From Robertmurraya kyonggiensis (GTDB taxonomy: Bacteria > Bacillota > Bacilli > Bacillales > Cytobacillaceae), in contig NZ_SWBM01000005.1 of the NCBI RefSeq assembly GCF_005116465.1, positions 186,001 through 250,000 on the forward strand: DNA of 64,000 nt, in the 5' to 3' direction. The notes beneath the pieces were generated by a model. The model saw only the letters and a program-made list of their open reading frames with translations, did not search any database and was not told where the DNA came from. Positions 1 through 8,184 of the stretch are shown here, in pieces. How positions within the stretch are numbered: the first letter of the stretch is position 1; each line of letters opens with the position of its first letter. Made by a program: the position numbers and the translations under genes.

Positions 1-12
1 CAGAAAGGAAAT

Positions 13-1116
13 ATGAACATGACATTTTTAGGATCATCTTTAAGAGATTTATATCGTAAGCGAGATAGCAAAAGAAGAAGAGCATCAAGTTATGATACAA
101 CAGGAGGAAACAGAGATTATTTAAAAATCTATCCTGGAGAAAAAATTGATATTTGTAACCTTCAAGGTGCAGGTTGTATCACACATATATGGATGACAAT
201 GGCTCCACTAAATGATGTTATGGAAGAATATTTACACCGTAAAATTGTTATTCGTATGTACTGGGATGGGGAAGAAAATCCAAGTGTCCAAGCACCAATT
301 GGTGACTTCTTTGGAATGGGTCATGGAATTACAAAGAACTTCGTATCTGCTCCATTACAAATGAGCCCTGAAAATGGAACAGCGATGAACTGTTGGTTTC
401 CAATGCCCTTTGGCGAAAATGCAAGAGTGGAAATTGAAAGCCATGCAGATGAGCCAATTAAGTTTTATTTTTACGTAGATTATGAAGTTTATGATAAAGA
501 AATCGATAGTCAATTGCGTTTCCATGCACTTTGGACAAGAGAGTTAACAAAGGGTATTGAAGGTGACGTATCGAATGCGTTGTATTGCTTCGGAGGTAAA
601 AATACGACTGGTGATGAAAACTATGTCATTTTAGAAGCAGAAGGAAAAGGTCATTATGTTGGCTGTAACCTCAACATTCATAATTTGCGCTTTACACAAG
701 AGTGGAACTGGTATGGTGAAGGAGACGATATGATCTTTATCGACGGAGAGCCTTGGCCCCCGTCACTTCACGGAACTGGAATGGAAGACTATTTCAACAC
801 TGCATGGTGTCCACAACAAGAACAAAGCACACCATACCATGGAATTATCCTTGGTGGAGGACCGAACTGGTCTGGTAAAATTACTGCTTATCGCTATCAT
901 ATTGAGGATCCGATTATGTTTGATAAATCGATTAAGGTATCGATTGAACATGGTCATAACAACAATAGAAGTGATGATTACTCAAGTACGGCTTACTGGT
1001 ATCAAACAGAACCACACAAGACGGTTCATCCAATCCTCCCTGTGAAGGAAAGATTGCCATTACCAGATACTTTACCGTTCAACCCAGATGACTTGAAGAA
1101 ATGCTTTGATTATTAA
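13..1116 (+). CDS. DUF2961 / GH172 family glycoside hydrolase, copy 1
   Basis: 367 residues with no signal peptide or membrane segment, so probably cytosolic. Typical DUF2961 signatures are visible: GAGCITHIWMT (res 53-63), RMYWDGEENPSVQAPIGDFF (81-100), a GEGD stretch (235-238) and GTGMEDYF (254-261). By analogy with characterised GH172 enzymes, E236 and E258 (22 apart) are my candidates for the catalytic pair. GH172 members are exo-acting on furanosides (alpha-D-arabinofuranosidase, alpha-D-fructofuranosidase) and are oligomeric. Start ATG at 13 follows an AGAAAGGAA site; an ATG at 19 is also possible. A second, clearly divergent copy lies at 8185, so the two may differ in linkage or chain-length preference. 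The gene ends at a hairpin terminator and may be the last gene of an operon that starts outside the window. Family call is firm; substrate is inferred. Confidence 0.88.
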   Translation: MNMTFLGSSLRDLYRKRDSKRRRASSYDTTGGNRDYLKIYPGEKIDICNLQGAGCITHIWMTMAPLNDVMEEYLHRKIVIRMYWDGEENPSVQAPIGDFFGMGHGITKNFVSAPLQMSPENGTAMNCWFPMPFGENARVEIESHADEPIKFYFYVDYEVYDKEIDSQLRFHALWTRELTKGIEGDVSNALYCFGGKNTTGDENYVILEAEGKGHYVGCNLNIHNLRFTQEWNWYGEGDDMIFIDGEPWPPSLHGTGMEDYFNTAWCPQQEQSTPYHGIILGGGPNWSGKITAYRYHIEDPIMFDKSIKVSIEHGHNNNRSDDYSSTAYWYQTEPHKTVHPILPVKERLPLPDTLPFNPDDLKKCFDY

Positions 1117-1130
1117 TTTTTAGCAATGTG

Positions 1131-1176
1131 AGCTCCTTTGAAATTGATAGATTACTTGTTTTCAAAGGAGCTTTTT
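1131..1176 (+). terminator. Rho-independent terminator after GH172 copy 1
   Basis: AGCTCCTTTGAAA pairs with TTTCAAAGGAGCT around a 15-base loop and is followed by a T run. It separates the first gene from the importer operon. Confidence 0.85.
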
Positions 1177-1259
1177 AAAAAAAATGTGACGAAAAATTTA
1201 ATAATCAAGAAAAACACAAAAATAATATTGATAAGTTATAATTCATATAATATCATATA

Positions 1260-1273
1260 AGTAAGCGTTTTCA
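1260..1273 (+). promoter_or_regulatory. cre-like operator 1
   Basis: AGTAAGCGTTTTCA matches the CcpA cre consensus TGWAANCGNTNWCA at 13 of 14 positions. It starts 4 bases after the proposed -10 TATCAT, so a bound CcpA or LacI-family protein would cover the transcription start. Confidence 0.6.
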
Positions 1274-1293
1274 GTTTATAACCATCCGTTGTA

Positions 1294-1307
1294 TGTAAAC
1301 GATTACA
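1294..1307 (+). promoter_or_regulatory. cre-like operator 2 (full consensus match)
   Basis: TGTAAACGATTACA matches TGWAANCGNTNWCA at every position. Such sites bind CcpA with HPr-Ser-P in Bacillus; LacI-family sugar repressors use similar palindromes, so the binding protein is not certain. Confidence 0.72.
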
Positions 1308-1462
1308 GATATTAAGTTCTGAACTTTTTGACTAATGACCTAGTTAGTAAAAAAACCTGAGCTATATGACAACCTGCCTGAATACGAGAATTACTGAATT
1401 GCATTTTAATAGAACACATCTTTCTACCCTGTTGTTGAAGGGGGTGGTTGCTTTATTGAATG

Positions 1463-1476
1463 TGTAAACGTTTTCT
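1463..1476 (+). promoter_or_regulatory. cre-like operator 3
   Basis: TGTAAACGTTTTCT matches the cre consensus at 13 of 14 positions. It lies about 90 bases before the binding-protein start, just after a weak -10-like TATTGA. Confidence 0.55.
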
Positions 1477-1565
1477 GAAATGAAGGTTCATACCTACTTG
1501 TTAAGAGAACTTCACCTGAAGTTGTTCTTATAAAAAAAACAAAAAAATAAGGGAGGCAATTTTTT

Positions 1566-2927
1566 ATGAAGAAACCTAAGTTTTTAGCATTTATGTTAAC
1601 AGTTTTATTCATTATTTCTTCCATTCTTACTGGCTGCTCAGGAACTGGTCCTGCTGGAACAGAAGAAGAAAAACCAGATGATTCATCAGATTCTGGCAAA
1701 ACAGTTCTTAACTTCTGGACACCACAATGGGGAGATGCAGACAAAGAGTGGTGGGAGAAAAACATTGAAGCCTATAATAAATCACAGGACAAAGTTGAAG
1801 TTAAACTTGAGATTGTTCCTGGAGATGCATGGGATCAAAAAGTTGTCGCTGCACAAGCTGCAGGAACTAGCCCCGATATAACAACAATGAACTATAATAA
1901 AATCATTTTCTCTGCTGAACAAGGAAAAATTTTACCATTAGATGAATATACAGACCCAGCTATCTGGGATGACCTATATGAAAACATTGCAGAATTCGTT
2001 ACTCTAGATGGTAAACATTATGCATATCCAATGTTAGCTGAACCATCTGCAGTATTGTTCTACCGCAAAGACATGTTTAAAGAAGCTGGCTTAGACCCAG
2101 AAAAGGCTCCAGTTACTTGGGATGAGCTAATTGAATACGGTAAAAAGCTTAAAAAAGGTAATGTATTTGGATTAGCAGCGGCAGGTAACGCAGCTGAGTA
2201 TGGTTGGACACACTGGGGCTTCCAAGCAATGGTAGGTCAACAACCAATTAGTGAAGACTGGTCTGAAGCAACAATCGTAAACGAGCCTACTAAAGAGTTA
2301 ATCACATTCTGGAATGAAATGTATCAATCTGGAATTCTTCCAAAACAACCATTAGGCGGATATACAGACATTAAACCACTTGCTGAAGGCCAAGTAGCAA
2401 TGCAAATTAACGGTTCTTGGGCAATTGGTCAATTAAGAAATGACTATCCGGATCTTTTAGATAATATCGGTGTTGCTGTTGTTCCTACAAATGATGGAAA
2501 TCAAGATAAGCCAACTGCTTCATTAGGTGGCTGGACATTAACAATTGATGGAAATTCTAAGCATCCAAAAGAATCAGCTGAATTTATCCAGTGGTTACTA
2601 GCTGGCGACGAACAAATCATGGTTGATTTCTTCAAAGATGTAACGAAATTCTCTAAATTTACTGCACGTAAGTCTGTTGACGAAGTATTAGCACAAGATT
2701 CTGAAGGTGCAAATGACCCATGGAGAAAATTAATTGCAGAAGAAGTTGTACCTTATGCTGTTGCTGAACCAATCTACGCTTGGGAAGTTAGTATGGCGTA
2801 TGCAACTGCTCTAGAACGTGTAATGCTTGAAGGTACAGATTTAGAGAAATCTCTACAAACTGCTGAGAAAGAAATCAATGATTACATTAAAAATAATAAC
2901 TACGCAGGAACCAACCCGAAAAAATAA
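1566..2927 (+). CDS. Sugar ABC transporter substrate-binding lipoprotein (family 1, CUT1)
   Basis: 453 residues. The N-terminus is a lipoprotein signal (KK, hydrophobic run, lipobox LTGC with Cys24), then an acidic Ser/Gly-rich linker and a family-1 extracellular solute-binding domain beginning near FWTPQWG. Recognisable segments are FYRKDMFKEAGLDPEKAPVT, GQVAMQINGSWAIGQ and LGGWTLTID. It would capture oligosaccharides at the outer face of the membrane for the two permeases that follow. Start ATG has GGGAGG 9 bases upstream. It heads a run of same-strand genes (1566-9261) with three cre-like sites in front, so carbon catabolite control is likely. The ligand cannot be read from sequence; the neighbours suggest furanose oligosaccharides. 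Confidence 0.9.
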   Translation: MKKPKFLAFMLTVLFIISSILTGCSGTGPAGTEEEKPDDSSDSGKTVLNFWTPQWGDADKEWWEKNIEAYNKSQDKVEVKLEIVPGDAWDQKVVAAQAAGTSPDITTMNYNKIIFSAEQGKILPLDEYTDPAIWDDLYENIAEFVTLDGKHYAYPMLAEPSAVLFYRKDMFKEAGLDPEKAPVTWDELIEYGKKLKKGNVFGLAAAGNAAEYGWTHWGFQAMVGQQPISEDWSEATIVNEPTKELITFWNEMYQSGILPKQPLGGYTDIKPLAEGQVAMQINGSWAIGQLRNDYPDLLDNIGVAVVPTNDGNQDKPTASLGGWTLTIDGNSKHPKESAEFIQWLLAGDEQIMVDFFKDVTKFSKFTARKSVDEVLAQDSEGANDPWRKLIAEEVVPYAVAEPIYAWEVSMAYATALERVMLEGTDLEKSLQTAEKEINDYIKNNNYAGTNPKK

Positions 2928-2945
2928 TAATTAAATAATTTATTG

Positions 2946-2973
2946 GGGTCTGGGGAGCAGTGTTACCAGGCCC
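2946..2973 (+). other. Intercistronic hairpin between binding protein and permease
   Basis: GGGTCTGG pairs with CCAGGCCC (one G-U pair) around a 12-base loop and no T run follows. Such hairpins after a binding-protein gene usually protect the upstream mRNA 3' end or lower read-through, giving more binding protein than permease. That role is inferred. Confidence 0.6.
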
Positions 2974-2997
2974 TGATTATTAGGATGGTGAAATCAT

Positions 2998-3882
2998 ATG
3001 AATAATACTCTTAAAAAGAACGATATGAAGACAGCATATATCATGTTACTCCCAATTGTTGGTCTACTAACAGTCTTTGTTGTCATTCCACTACTTTATG
3101 CCATCTTTGTTAGCTTCTATCAATGGAGCTTTTACCAAGACTCTATTTTTGTAGGATTTTCCAACTATTTGCTCGTATTAAAGGACCAAGCGTTCTATAA
3201 AGCAATGTGGACAGGTATTAAATTCGCCCTCATTGTTATACCAATTCAATTTGTTGCCGCATTCCTATTTGCACATTTAATTAAAAATTTGACTGCAAAG
3301 GTCGGCGGTTTCGTTAAAACATCTATCTATATTCCACACGTAATCTCTGGGGTAGTAGCTTCAATCGTGTTTATGTTCATTTACAACTACAACGGCGGTT
3401 TAGCGAACTACATCGTCAGTTTATTTGGAAGCGAACCTATTCCGTTTCTTGCAGATGTAAAGTATGCCTTAGGTAGTATTTCACTTCCAGCTATTTGGCT
3501 CGGATTTGGTTTCACGACTCTCATTATCCTTGCTGGTATCAATGATATTCCTGATTCTTATTATGAGGCTGCAGAAATAGACGGTGCGAATACATTTCAT
3601 AAAATGATTTTCATTACATTGCCTTTATTAAAAAATGTATTCTTATATGTCATTGTTGTCGGACTTACAGGCGCTATTCAACAGTTCGATTTAGCGTATG
3701 TCATGACCAATGGTGGACCGTTAAATTCAACCATGACACCAAATCTATTTATTTACACCCATTTCAAAAATGATCCTTACATGGGATATACGATTTCAGC
3801 AGCGTTATTACTGTTTGTCATCATCGGTGTAATATCTGCGCTTATGTTTAGATTGATTAATTCTAAACAAGTGGAAGATTGA
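2998..3882 (+). CDS. Sugar ABC transporter permease (MalF/UgpA type)
   Basis: 294 residues with about six membrane segments, the first near residues 13-38. The EAA loop that contacts the ATPase is visible as YEAAEIDGANTFHKMIFITLP (about res 190-210). It forms a heterodimer with the permease at 3909 to import the sugar delivered by the upstream lipoprotein. Start ATG follows AGGATGGTGA. No CUT1 ATPase gene occurs in the window, so the pair probably uses a shared multitask ATPase such as MsmX encoded elsewhere, as is common in Bacillus. Confidence 0.9.
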   Translation: MNNTLKKNDMKTAYIMLLPIVGLLTVFVVIPLLYAIFVSFYQWSFYQDSIFVGFSNYLLVLKDQAFYKAMWTGIKFALIVIPIQFVAAFLFAHLIKNLTAKVGGFVKTSIYIPHVISGVVASIVFMFIYNYNGGLANYIVSLFGSEPIPFLADVKYALGSISLPAIWLGFGFTTLIILAGINDIPDSYYEAAEIDGANTFHKMIFITLPLLKNVFLYVIVVGLTGAIQQFDLAYVMTNGGPLNSTMTPNLFIYTHFKNDPYMGYTISAALLLFVIIGVISALMFRLINSKQVED

Positions 3883-3908
3883 TCAAGTATTTTGGAGGTG
3901 AGTAAAAA

Positions 3909-4724
3909 ATGAAGAAAATAAAAAAGACTATATTGACCATTGCAGGATTACTAGTTGCCTTAATATCGATTTTTCCACTATTTTGGATGGCGCTTGCCGG
4001 TTTTAAACCAAAGACAGAGGTTCTTGGTTATCCATTTAAATTCTTTCCAACAGTGTGGGACTTCTCCAACTATAATGAGCTATTGCATTCAACAGAATTT
4101 ATCCGCTCCATGGGTGTTACCTTTGTAGGGGCTATCATTTTTACGATTCTTGTTATCTTTGTCAATTCAATGGCTGCATACTCTTTTGCTCGCTTGAATT
4201 TCCCATATAAAAACGTGTTGTTTATCTATGTCATCATGACGATGTTTATTCCGTCAATGGCGATATTGATCCCATCTTATATTGTTGTTGCGAAATTAAA
4301 GATGCTTAATACATTGACTGTGCTTATCTTGCCTGGGGTCGCCTCAGCTGTCAATATGTTCTTAATGCGCCAGTTTTACTTAGGTATTCCAAAAGAGCTT
4401 GAAGAAGCTGCCGTCATCGATGGAGCTACAAAGTTTGGAATCTATCGTCATATCTTCTTACCATTATCTGTACCAGTATTCGTTTTAGTAGGGATTGGTT
4501 CATTTTTAGGATTCTGGAATTCACTAATCTGGCCAATTATGACGATTTCAGATGAAAGATTATACCAAATCATGCAGACATTAGCGTATTTCCGTTCAGC
4601 ACAAGCAACAGAATGGGCGATGATTATGGCTGGTTCTACAATGGCTGCAATCCCAACGATTATTCTATTTGCGGTCTTCCAAAAGTATTTAATCGAGGGA
4701 ATCAAGCTTTCTGGTATTAAATAA
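3909..4724 (+). CDS. Sugar ABC transporter permease (MalG/UgpE type)
   Basis: 271 residues with about six membrane segments and the MalG-type EAA motif EEAAVIDGATKFGIYRHIFLP (about res 161-181). The N-terminal WMALAGFKPKTEV and the mid-protein FIPSMAILIPSY segments are typical of CUT1 second permeases. Start ATG has a strong TTGGAGGTGAG site; the gap to the previous gene is 26 bases. It partners the 2998 permease. The minus-strand frame at 4448-4705 is a shadow. Confidence 0.9.
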   Translation: MKKIKKTILTIAGLLVALISIFPLFWMALAGFKPKTEVLGYPFKFFPTVWDFSNYNELLHSTEFIRSMGVTFVGAIIFTILVIFVNSMAAYSFARLNFPYKNVLFIYVIMTMFIPSMAILIPSYIVVAKLKMLNTLTVLILPGVASAVNMFLMRQFYLGIPKELEEAAVIDGATKFGIYRHIFLPLSVPVFVLVGIGSFLGFWNSLIWPIMTISDERLYQIMQTLAYFRSAQATEWAMIMAGSTMAAIPTIILFAVFQKYLIEGIKLSGIK

Positions 4725-4764
4725 GGTGTACGTAAATAAATGATAGATTCAAAGGATGATGACG

Positions 4765-6981
4765 ATGATTTTACTAGAAAATGATTTCATATCTATTTCT
4801 TTTAATAAGGAAACGGGTTCGATTTGTAGTTTAGTAGATAAACAAAAGAAAATTGAATACATTCCCGAAAAGTTATCATCCGTCCCGTTCCGGGTGGAAC
4901 TAGAGGAAGAAACTAAGTTTGCGTTTCAACGATTTTCCTATGAGTTGGATAAAGAGCATTACGGATATAGATTTGTATGGGAATTGACCCCGGAACTTGC
5001 TTTGAAGGCAAGAGTCTGGATTCAGGATGATTCGAATGAGGTTTCTTTTCAATGTGAATTACAAAATGATTCAAATAAGTCCATCTATACGCTCGAATAT
5101 CCGATTATTCCGAACATAGGAAGTATTACAGAGCAAGGGGAAGATGATTATCTCGCTCATAGCTTTGCAACAGGCTTTCTAATCCATAATCCACTGAAGA
5201 ATTTTACAAGTGAGTGGAATGGATTTAGGTACATGCCATATCCTGAAGGTTTTTCAGGTTCAACGATGCAATTTTTTAGCTACTATGGCAAGGGTAAAGG
5301 TGGACTTTACTTTGCAGCCTATGATGGTGACAGTTATACAAAATGGCTGAATTTTTATAAGAATGAGCAAGGATTCCTTGAGGCTACCTTCCTTCACAGC
5401 TGTGAAGATATTGGCCCTAATAAAGGAATCAACGTTAACTATCCAATCGTTATCAAAACGTTAGAAGGTCATAACTGGTATGAGGCTGCAGATATTTATA
5501 AAGATTGGGCAGTTAATCAATATTGGTGTCAAAAAGGCGAACTTTCTAAGACAGATCATAAATGTGACTGGCTCTTAGATGATATAGGACTTTCCACATT
5601 TGGAATTAATGCTGGGGCGGACAGATCTGAATGGATTGAGAAATATCATGAACATATTGATACAAAGATGCTTCATATTCTTGGTCCTGACTGGACAAAC
5701 AAAATCCAAAGCTTTGGAAGCGGGATTCCTGGAGGATATAAGGATTGGTTTCCAACGAAATTTAATGAAGCGACTTTGAATGCGATTAGAGCAAATGAGG
5801 ATAAATTTGCCCCATTTGAATTTGATTACTTGTTTAATCTTTTTGGTGCAGATGGGATCAAAGGAAAAAGAGCACTTCAAGAGATTCCTAGAGACCCGTC
5901 AAAAAGTATTGACCAATATAGATTTCCGTTTGTATGCCCAGCAGACCCATATGTCCAAGACCTTCATGTTCGCAGGGATGAAACACTTCAAATAGAAAGC
6001 AATGTGGATTCTATCTATTATGATATTTCCGCTAATAATATTATGAAACTATGTATGGATGATTCTCATGGTCATACAAAGGGTGCTGGAAAACAGATTA
6101 CTCAAGCCTATCGCGAGAATTACATCCAGACAAAAGCTGCGATGAGCCGTGCTGCGGATGGACGATACATTCCAATGGGGACTGAAATGATCAACGAAGT
6201 ATTCCTTGATGTACTAGACTATTATCAGACACGTGCTGGAGGGGCACCTGCTGCGCCATTAGAAGGCTATAACGTCCGAGAACTACTCAAAAAAGGCGAA
6301 GCAGAATTAATCCCGATGTTTACGTATGTTTACCATGAATATGGTGCCGTTCGTTTAGATGGATGGGGAAAAATTGTTGAAGAAATCGGCGACCTGTTCT
6401 ATTTCCATGTGGCTCGTACGTATTTATGGGGCGGTTTATACGAATTAAACTACGAATATAGTCCGATGGAAGTTATTGAGGGAAAAGAAAATACGCATGA
6501 AGAGCATTATTATCCGTTTGAGGCAAGAGGCTATGAGTTCTCACCAGCAAGGGCTGAATACATTTCGAAATTTGCTAAGCTTCGGACTGGAACAGGGAAT
6601 AAATATTTGGCCTATGGAAAAATGTTAAAACCGTTCGAGTTTCATGTTGAAAAGGTTAACCTAAATTGGTTCATCTACAACTGTGCCAAAGATCATAAGG
6701 AATACAACGATACTGGTGAATTAGTGGTTGACTCTATTATTCATTCGGCATGGCAATATCGGGACTCGAGTGTTGGATTATTTTTTGCCAATGTAAGTGA
6801 TGAAGTGAAAACGATTCAAATTGAGTTAGACTTAGCTTCATACTTTGCGAATGACTCTATCAAGGTTAATATTGTGACCGCAGATAAAAAGGTTGAACTG
6901 CTAACCATGAATCCTACTGATAAACAAGTTGTAGATGTTCAAATTCCGGCTAAAGGGTATGTCATGCTGGAAGCAAACTAA
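4765..6981 (+). CDS. DUF6259-type large protein, probable carbohydrate-active enzyme
   Basis: About 739 residues and no signal peptide, so cytosolic. The N-terminus (LLENDFISISFNKETGSICSLVDK) looks like the beta-sandwich found in front of many glycosidase barrels. The middle (about 270-590) has barrel-like segments such as YYDISANN, MGTEMINEVF and RLDGWGKIVEEIGDLFYFHVARTY (in two parts), and the C-terminus looks like another beta domain. I recognise DUF6259-type features but know no activity. ATG at 4765 fits the AAAGGATG site best; ATGs at 4756 and 4759 sit on top of it. It lies between the permeases and the DUF4185 gene, so an intracellular step on the imported oligosaccharide is likely. 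Confidence 0.7.
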   Translation: MILLENDFISISFNKETGSICSLVDKQKKIEYIPEKLSSVPFRVELEEETKFAFQRFSYELDKEHYGYRFVWELTPELALKARVWIQDDSNEVSFQCELQNDSNKSIYTLEYPIIPNIGSITEQGEDDYLAHSFATGFLIHNPLKNFTSEWNGFRYMPYPEGFSGSTMQFFSYYGKGKGGLYFAAYDGDSYTKWLNFYKNEQGFLEATFLHSCEDIGPNKGINVNYPIVIKTLEGHNWYEAADIYKDWAVNQYWCQKGELSKTDHKCDWLLDDIGLSTFGINAGADRSEWIEKYHEHIDTKMLHILGPDWTNKIQSFGSGIPGGYKDWFPTKFNEATLNAIRANEDKFAPFEFDYLFNLFGADGIKGKRALQEIPRDPSKSIDQYRFPFVCPADPYVQDLHVRRDETLQIESNVDSIYYDISANNIMKLCMDDSHGHTKGAGKQITQAYRENYIQTKAAMSRAADGRYIPMGTEMINEVFLDVLDYYQTRAGGAPAAPLEGYNVRELLKKGEAELIPMFTYVYHEYGAVRLDGWGKIVEEIGDLFYFHVARTYLWGGLYELNYEYSPMEVIEGKENTHEEHYYPFEARGYEFSPARAEYISKFAKLRTGTGNKYLAYGKMLKPFEFHVEKVNLNWFIYNCAKDHKEYNDTGELVVDSIIHSAWQYRDSSVGLFFANVSDEVKTIQIELDLASYFANDSIKVNIVTADKKVELLTMNPTDKQVVDVQIPAKGYVMLEAN

Positions 6982-7013
6982 GGCGCGTATTCACAATTAA
7001 AGGTGGAATACAG

Positions 7014-8159
7014 ATGTTAAAGAAAATGACAACCGTGAAAAAGTCAGCGTCATTAATAGGGATAGTAGTACTTGCAGTTGGGTTCTATATTTTTATGAAT
7101 CTCCAAAACTCATATAGTAAGGACAGTCCGAAGGCGAAAATTAAAGACATTGAGGTAACGGAAATTGCTGCGATAACAGGCCAGGATTCCGTGAATAAAA
7201 CGGAAGAACAGTATGATATTGCAGGTACAGATTTAGGAAGTATTTTTGATATGGATGGAACATTTTACTACGTGTTCGGTGATACGTTTGGAGCGGGAAG
7301 TGCAGTGCCTCCAGGTACTGGTCCATCAACAAATTGGCGATCGAATACGGTTGGATTTTCAAAAGATATGGACCCAACTGATGGGATTGAACTTGACGGA
7401 TTTTTAGCGGATGAAAGTGGAATGGCGAAAGAAATCATTCCTTCTAAGAAGACGCAAGGGTATCATTTAACCTCCATCCCAACCTATGGGGTAGCTGTTG
7501 CTGGAAGCATGTACCTCTATTACATGGCAGTAGACGCTTGGGGCGATCCGGGAGTATGGGTGACTTCATATTCTGGCGTATACAAGTCAAATGATGCAGG
7601 GGAAACATGGGCTCCACTTGAACAGTTAACATGGGAAGGGGACAGTAATTTTACTCAGGTTGCGATTGTAAAGCCTGAGCAAAACGAAGTTCTTGGCGAT
7701 GACATTTATTTTTACGGGGTGAAAGCAGGAAGATACAGCCCTATTCAGTTAATGAAAGTGAATAAGAATAAAATCGAAGACAAGAACAGCTATGAATACT
7801 TTACTGGAACAGATACAAATGGGAAACCACAATGGTCGAGTGAAGAAAAAGAGGCCAAGTCTATTTTAGAAACAACAGCTGGTGAATTATCGGTTGTGTG
7901 GAATCCAGATTTAGAGCGCTGGATAATGACCTATATCAATGGTGAGACGACGAATATTGATTTCGTTGAATCCGAAAATCCATGGGGACCATTGACAGAA
8001 CCGAAAGTGATGGTCGCACAAAAGGATTTCCCTGGTCTATACGGCTCGTACATGCATCCTTCTTTTATCAAAAATGAAGGAAAGACGATGTATTTCACGA
8101 TGTCGCGCTGGGGCACCTACAATAGCTACATGATGAAAGCAGAATTGGAACTAGAATAA
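7014..8159 (+). CDS. DUF4185 (GH183-type) protein, membrane-anchored; candidate endo-D-arabinanase
   Basis: 381 residues. KK-rich N-terminus and a hydrophobic segment (about res 13-30, SLIGIVVLAVGFYIF) with no clear cleavage site suggest an exported protein kept on the membrane. The catalytic part resembles a five-bladed propeller of the DUF4185 family: GTDLGSIFDMDGTFYYVFGD (71-90), NTVGFSKDMDP, VYKSNDAGETWAPL, VVWNPDLERWIMTYING. Characterised members of this family (GH183) are endo-D-arabinanases acting on mycobacterial arabinan; other members may differ. ATG at 7014 follows AGGTGG. As the only exported hydrolase seen in the locus, it would make the oligosaccharides taken up by the ABC importer. 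Family call good, activity inferred. Confidence 0.75.
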   Translation: MLKKMTTVKKSASLIGIVVLAVGFYIFMNLQNSYSKDSPKAKIKDIEVTEIAAITGQDSVNKTEEQYDIAGTDLGSIFDMDGTFYYVFGDTFGAGSAVPPGTGPSTNWRSNTVGFSKDMDPTDGIELDGFLADESGMAKEIIPSKKTQGYHLTSIPTYGVAVAGSMYLYYMAVDAWGDPGVWVTSYSGVYKSNDAGETWAPLEQLTWEGDSNFTQVAIVKPEQNEVLGDDIYFYGVKAGRYSPIQLMKVNKNKIEDKNSYEYFTGTDTNGKPQWSSEEKEAKSILETTAGELSVVWNPDLERWIMTYINGETTNIDFVESENPWGPLTEPKVMVAQKDFPGLYGSYMHPSFIKNEGKTMYFTMSRWGTYNSYMMKAELELE

Positions 8160-8184
8160 ATATTAGAGACTGGAGTGACAGATT

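Larger units (their letters stand above)
1177..1565 (+). promoter_or_regulatory. Long regulatory region upstream of the sugar importer
   Basis: About 390 bases without a credible gene. A sigma-A-like promoter can be drawn at 1228-1256 (TTGATA, 17-base spacer, TATCAT). A weaker TTGTTG-16-TATTGA pair lies at 1432-1459. Cre-like palindromes sit just downstream of each -10, with another between them (listed separately). Transcription from the first promoter would leave a leader of about 300 nt. A minus-strand frame at 1424-1765 is a shadow of the binding-protein gene. Confidence 0.55.

Noticed and set aside
1424-1765. Minus-strand frame of 113 codons overlapping the binding-protein start
   Set aside because: It covers a clear signal peptide and the upstream operators on the other strand and has no ribosome site.
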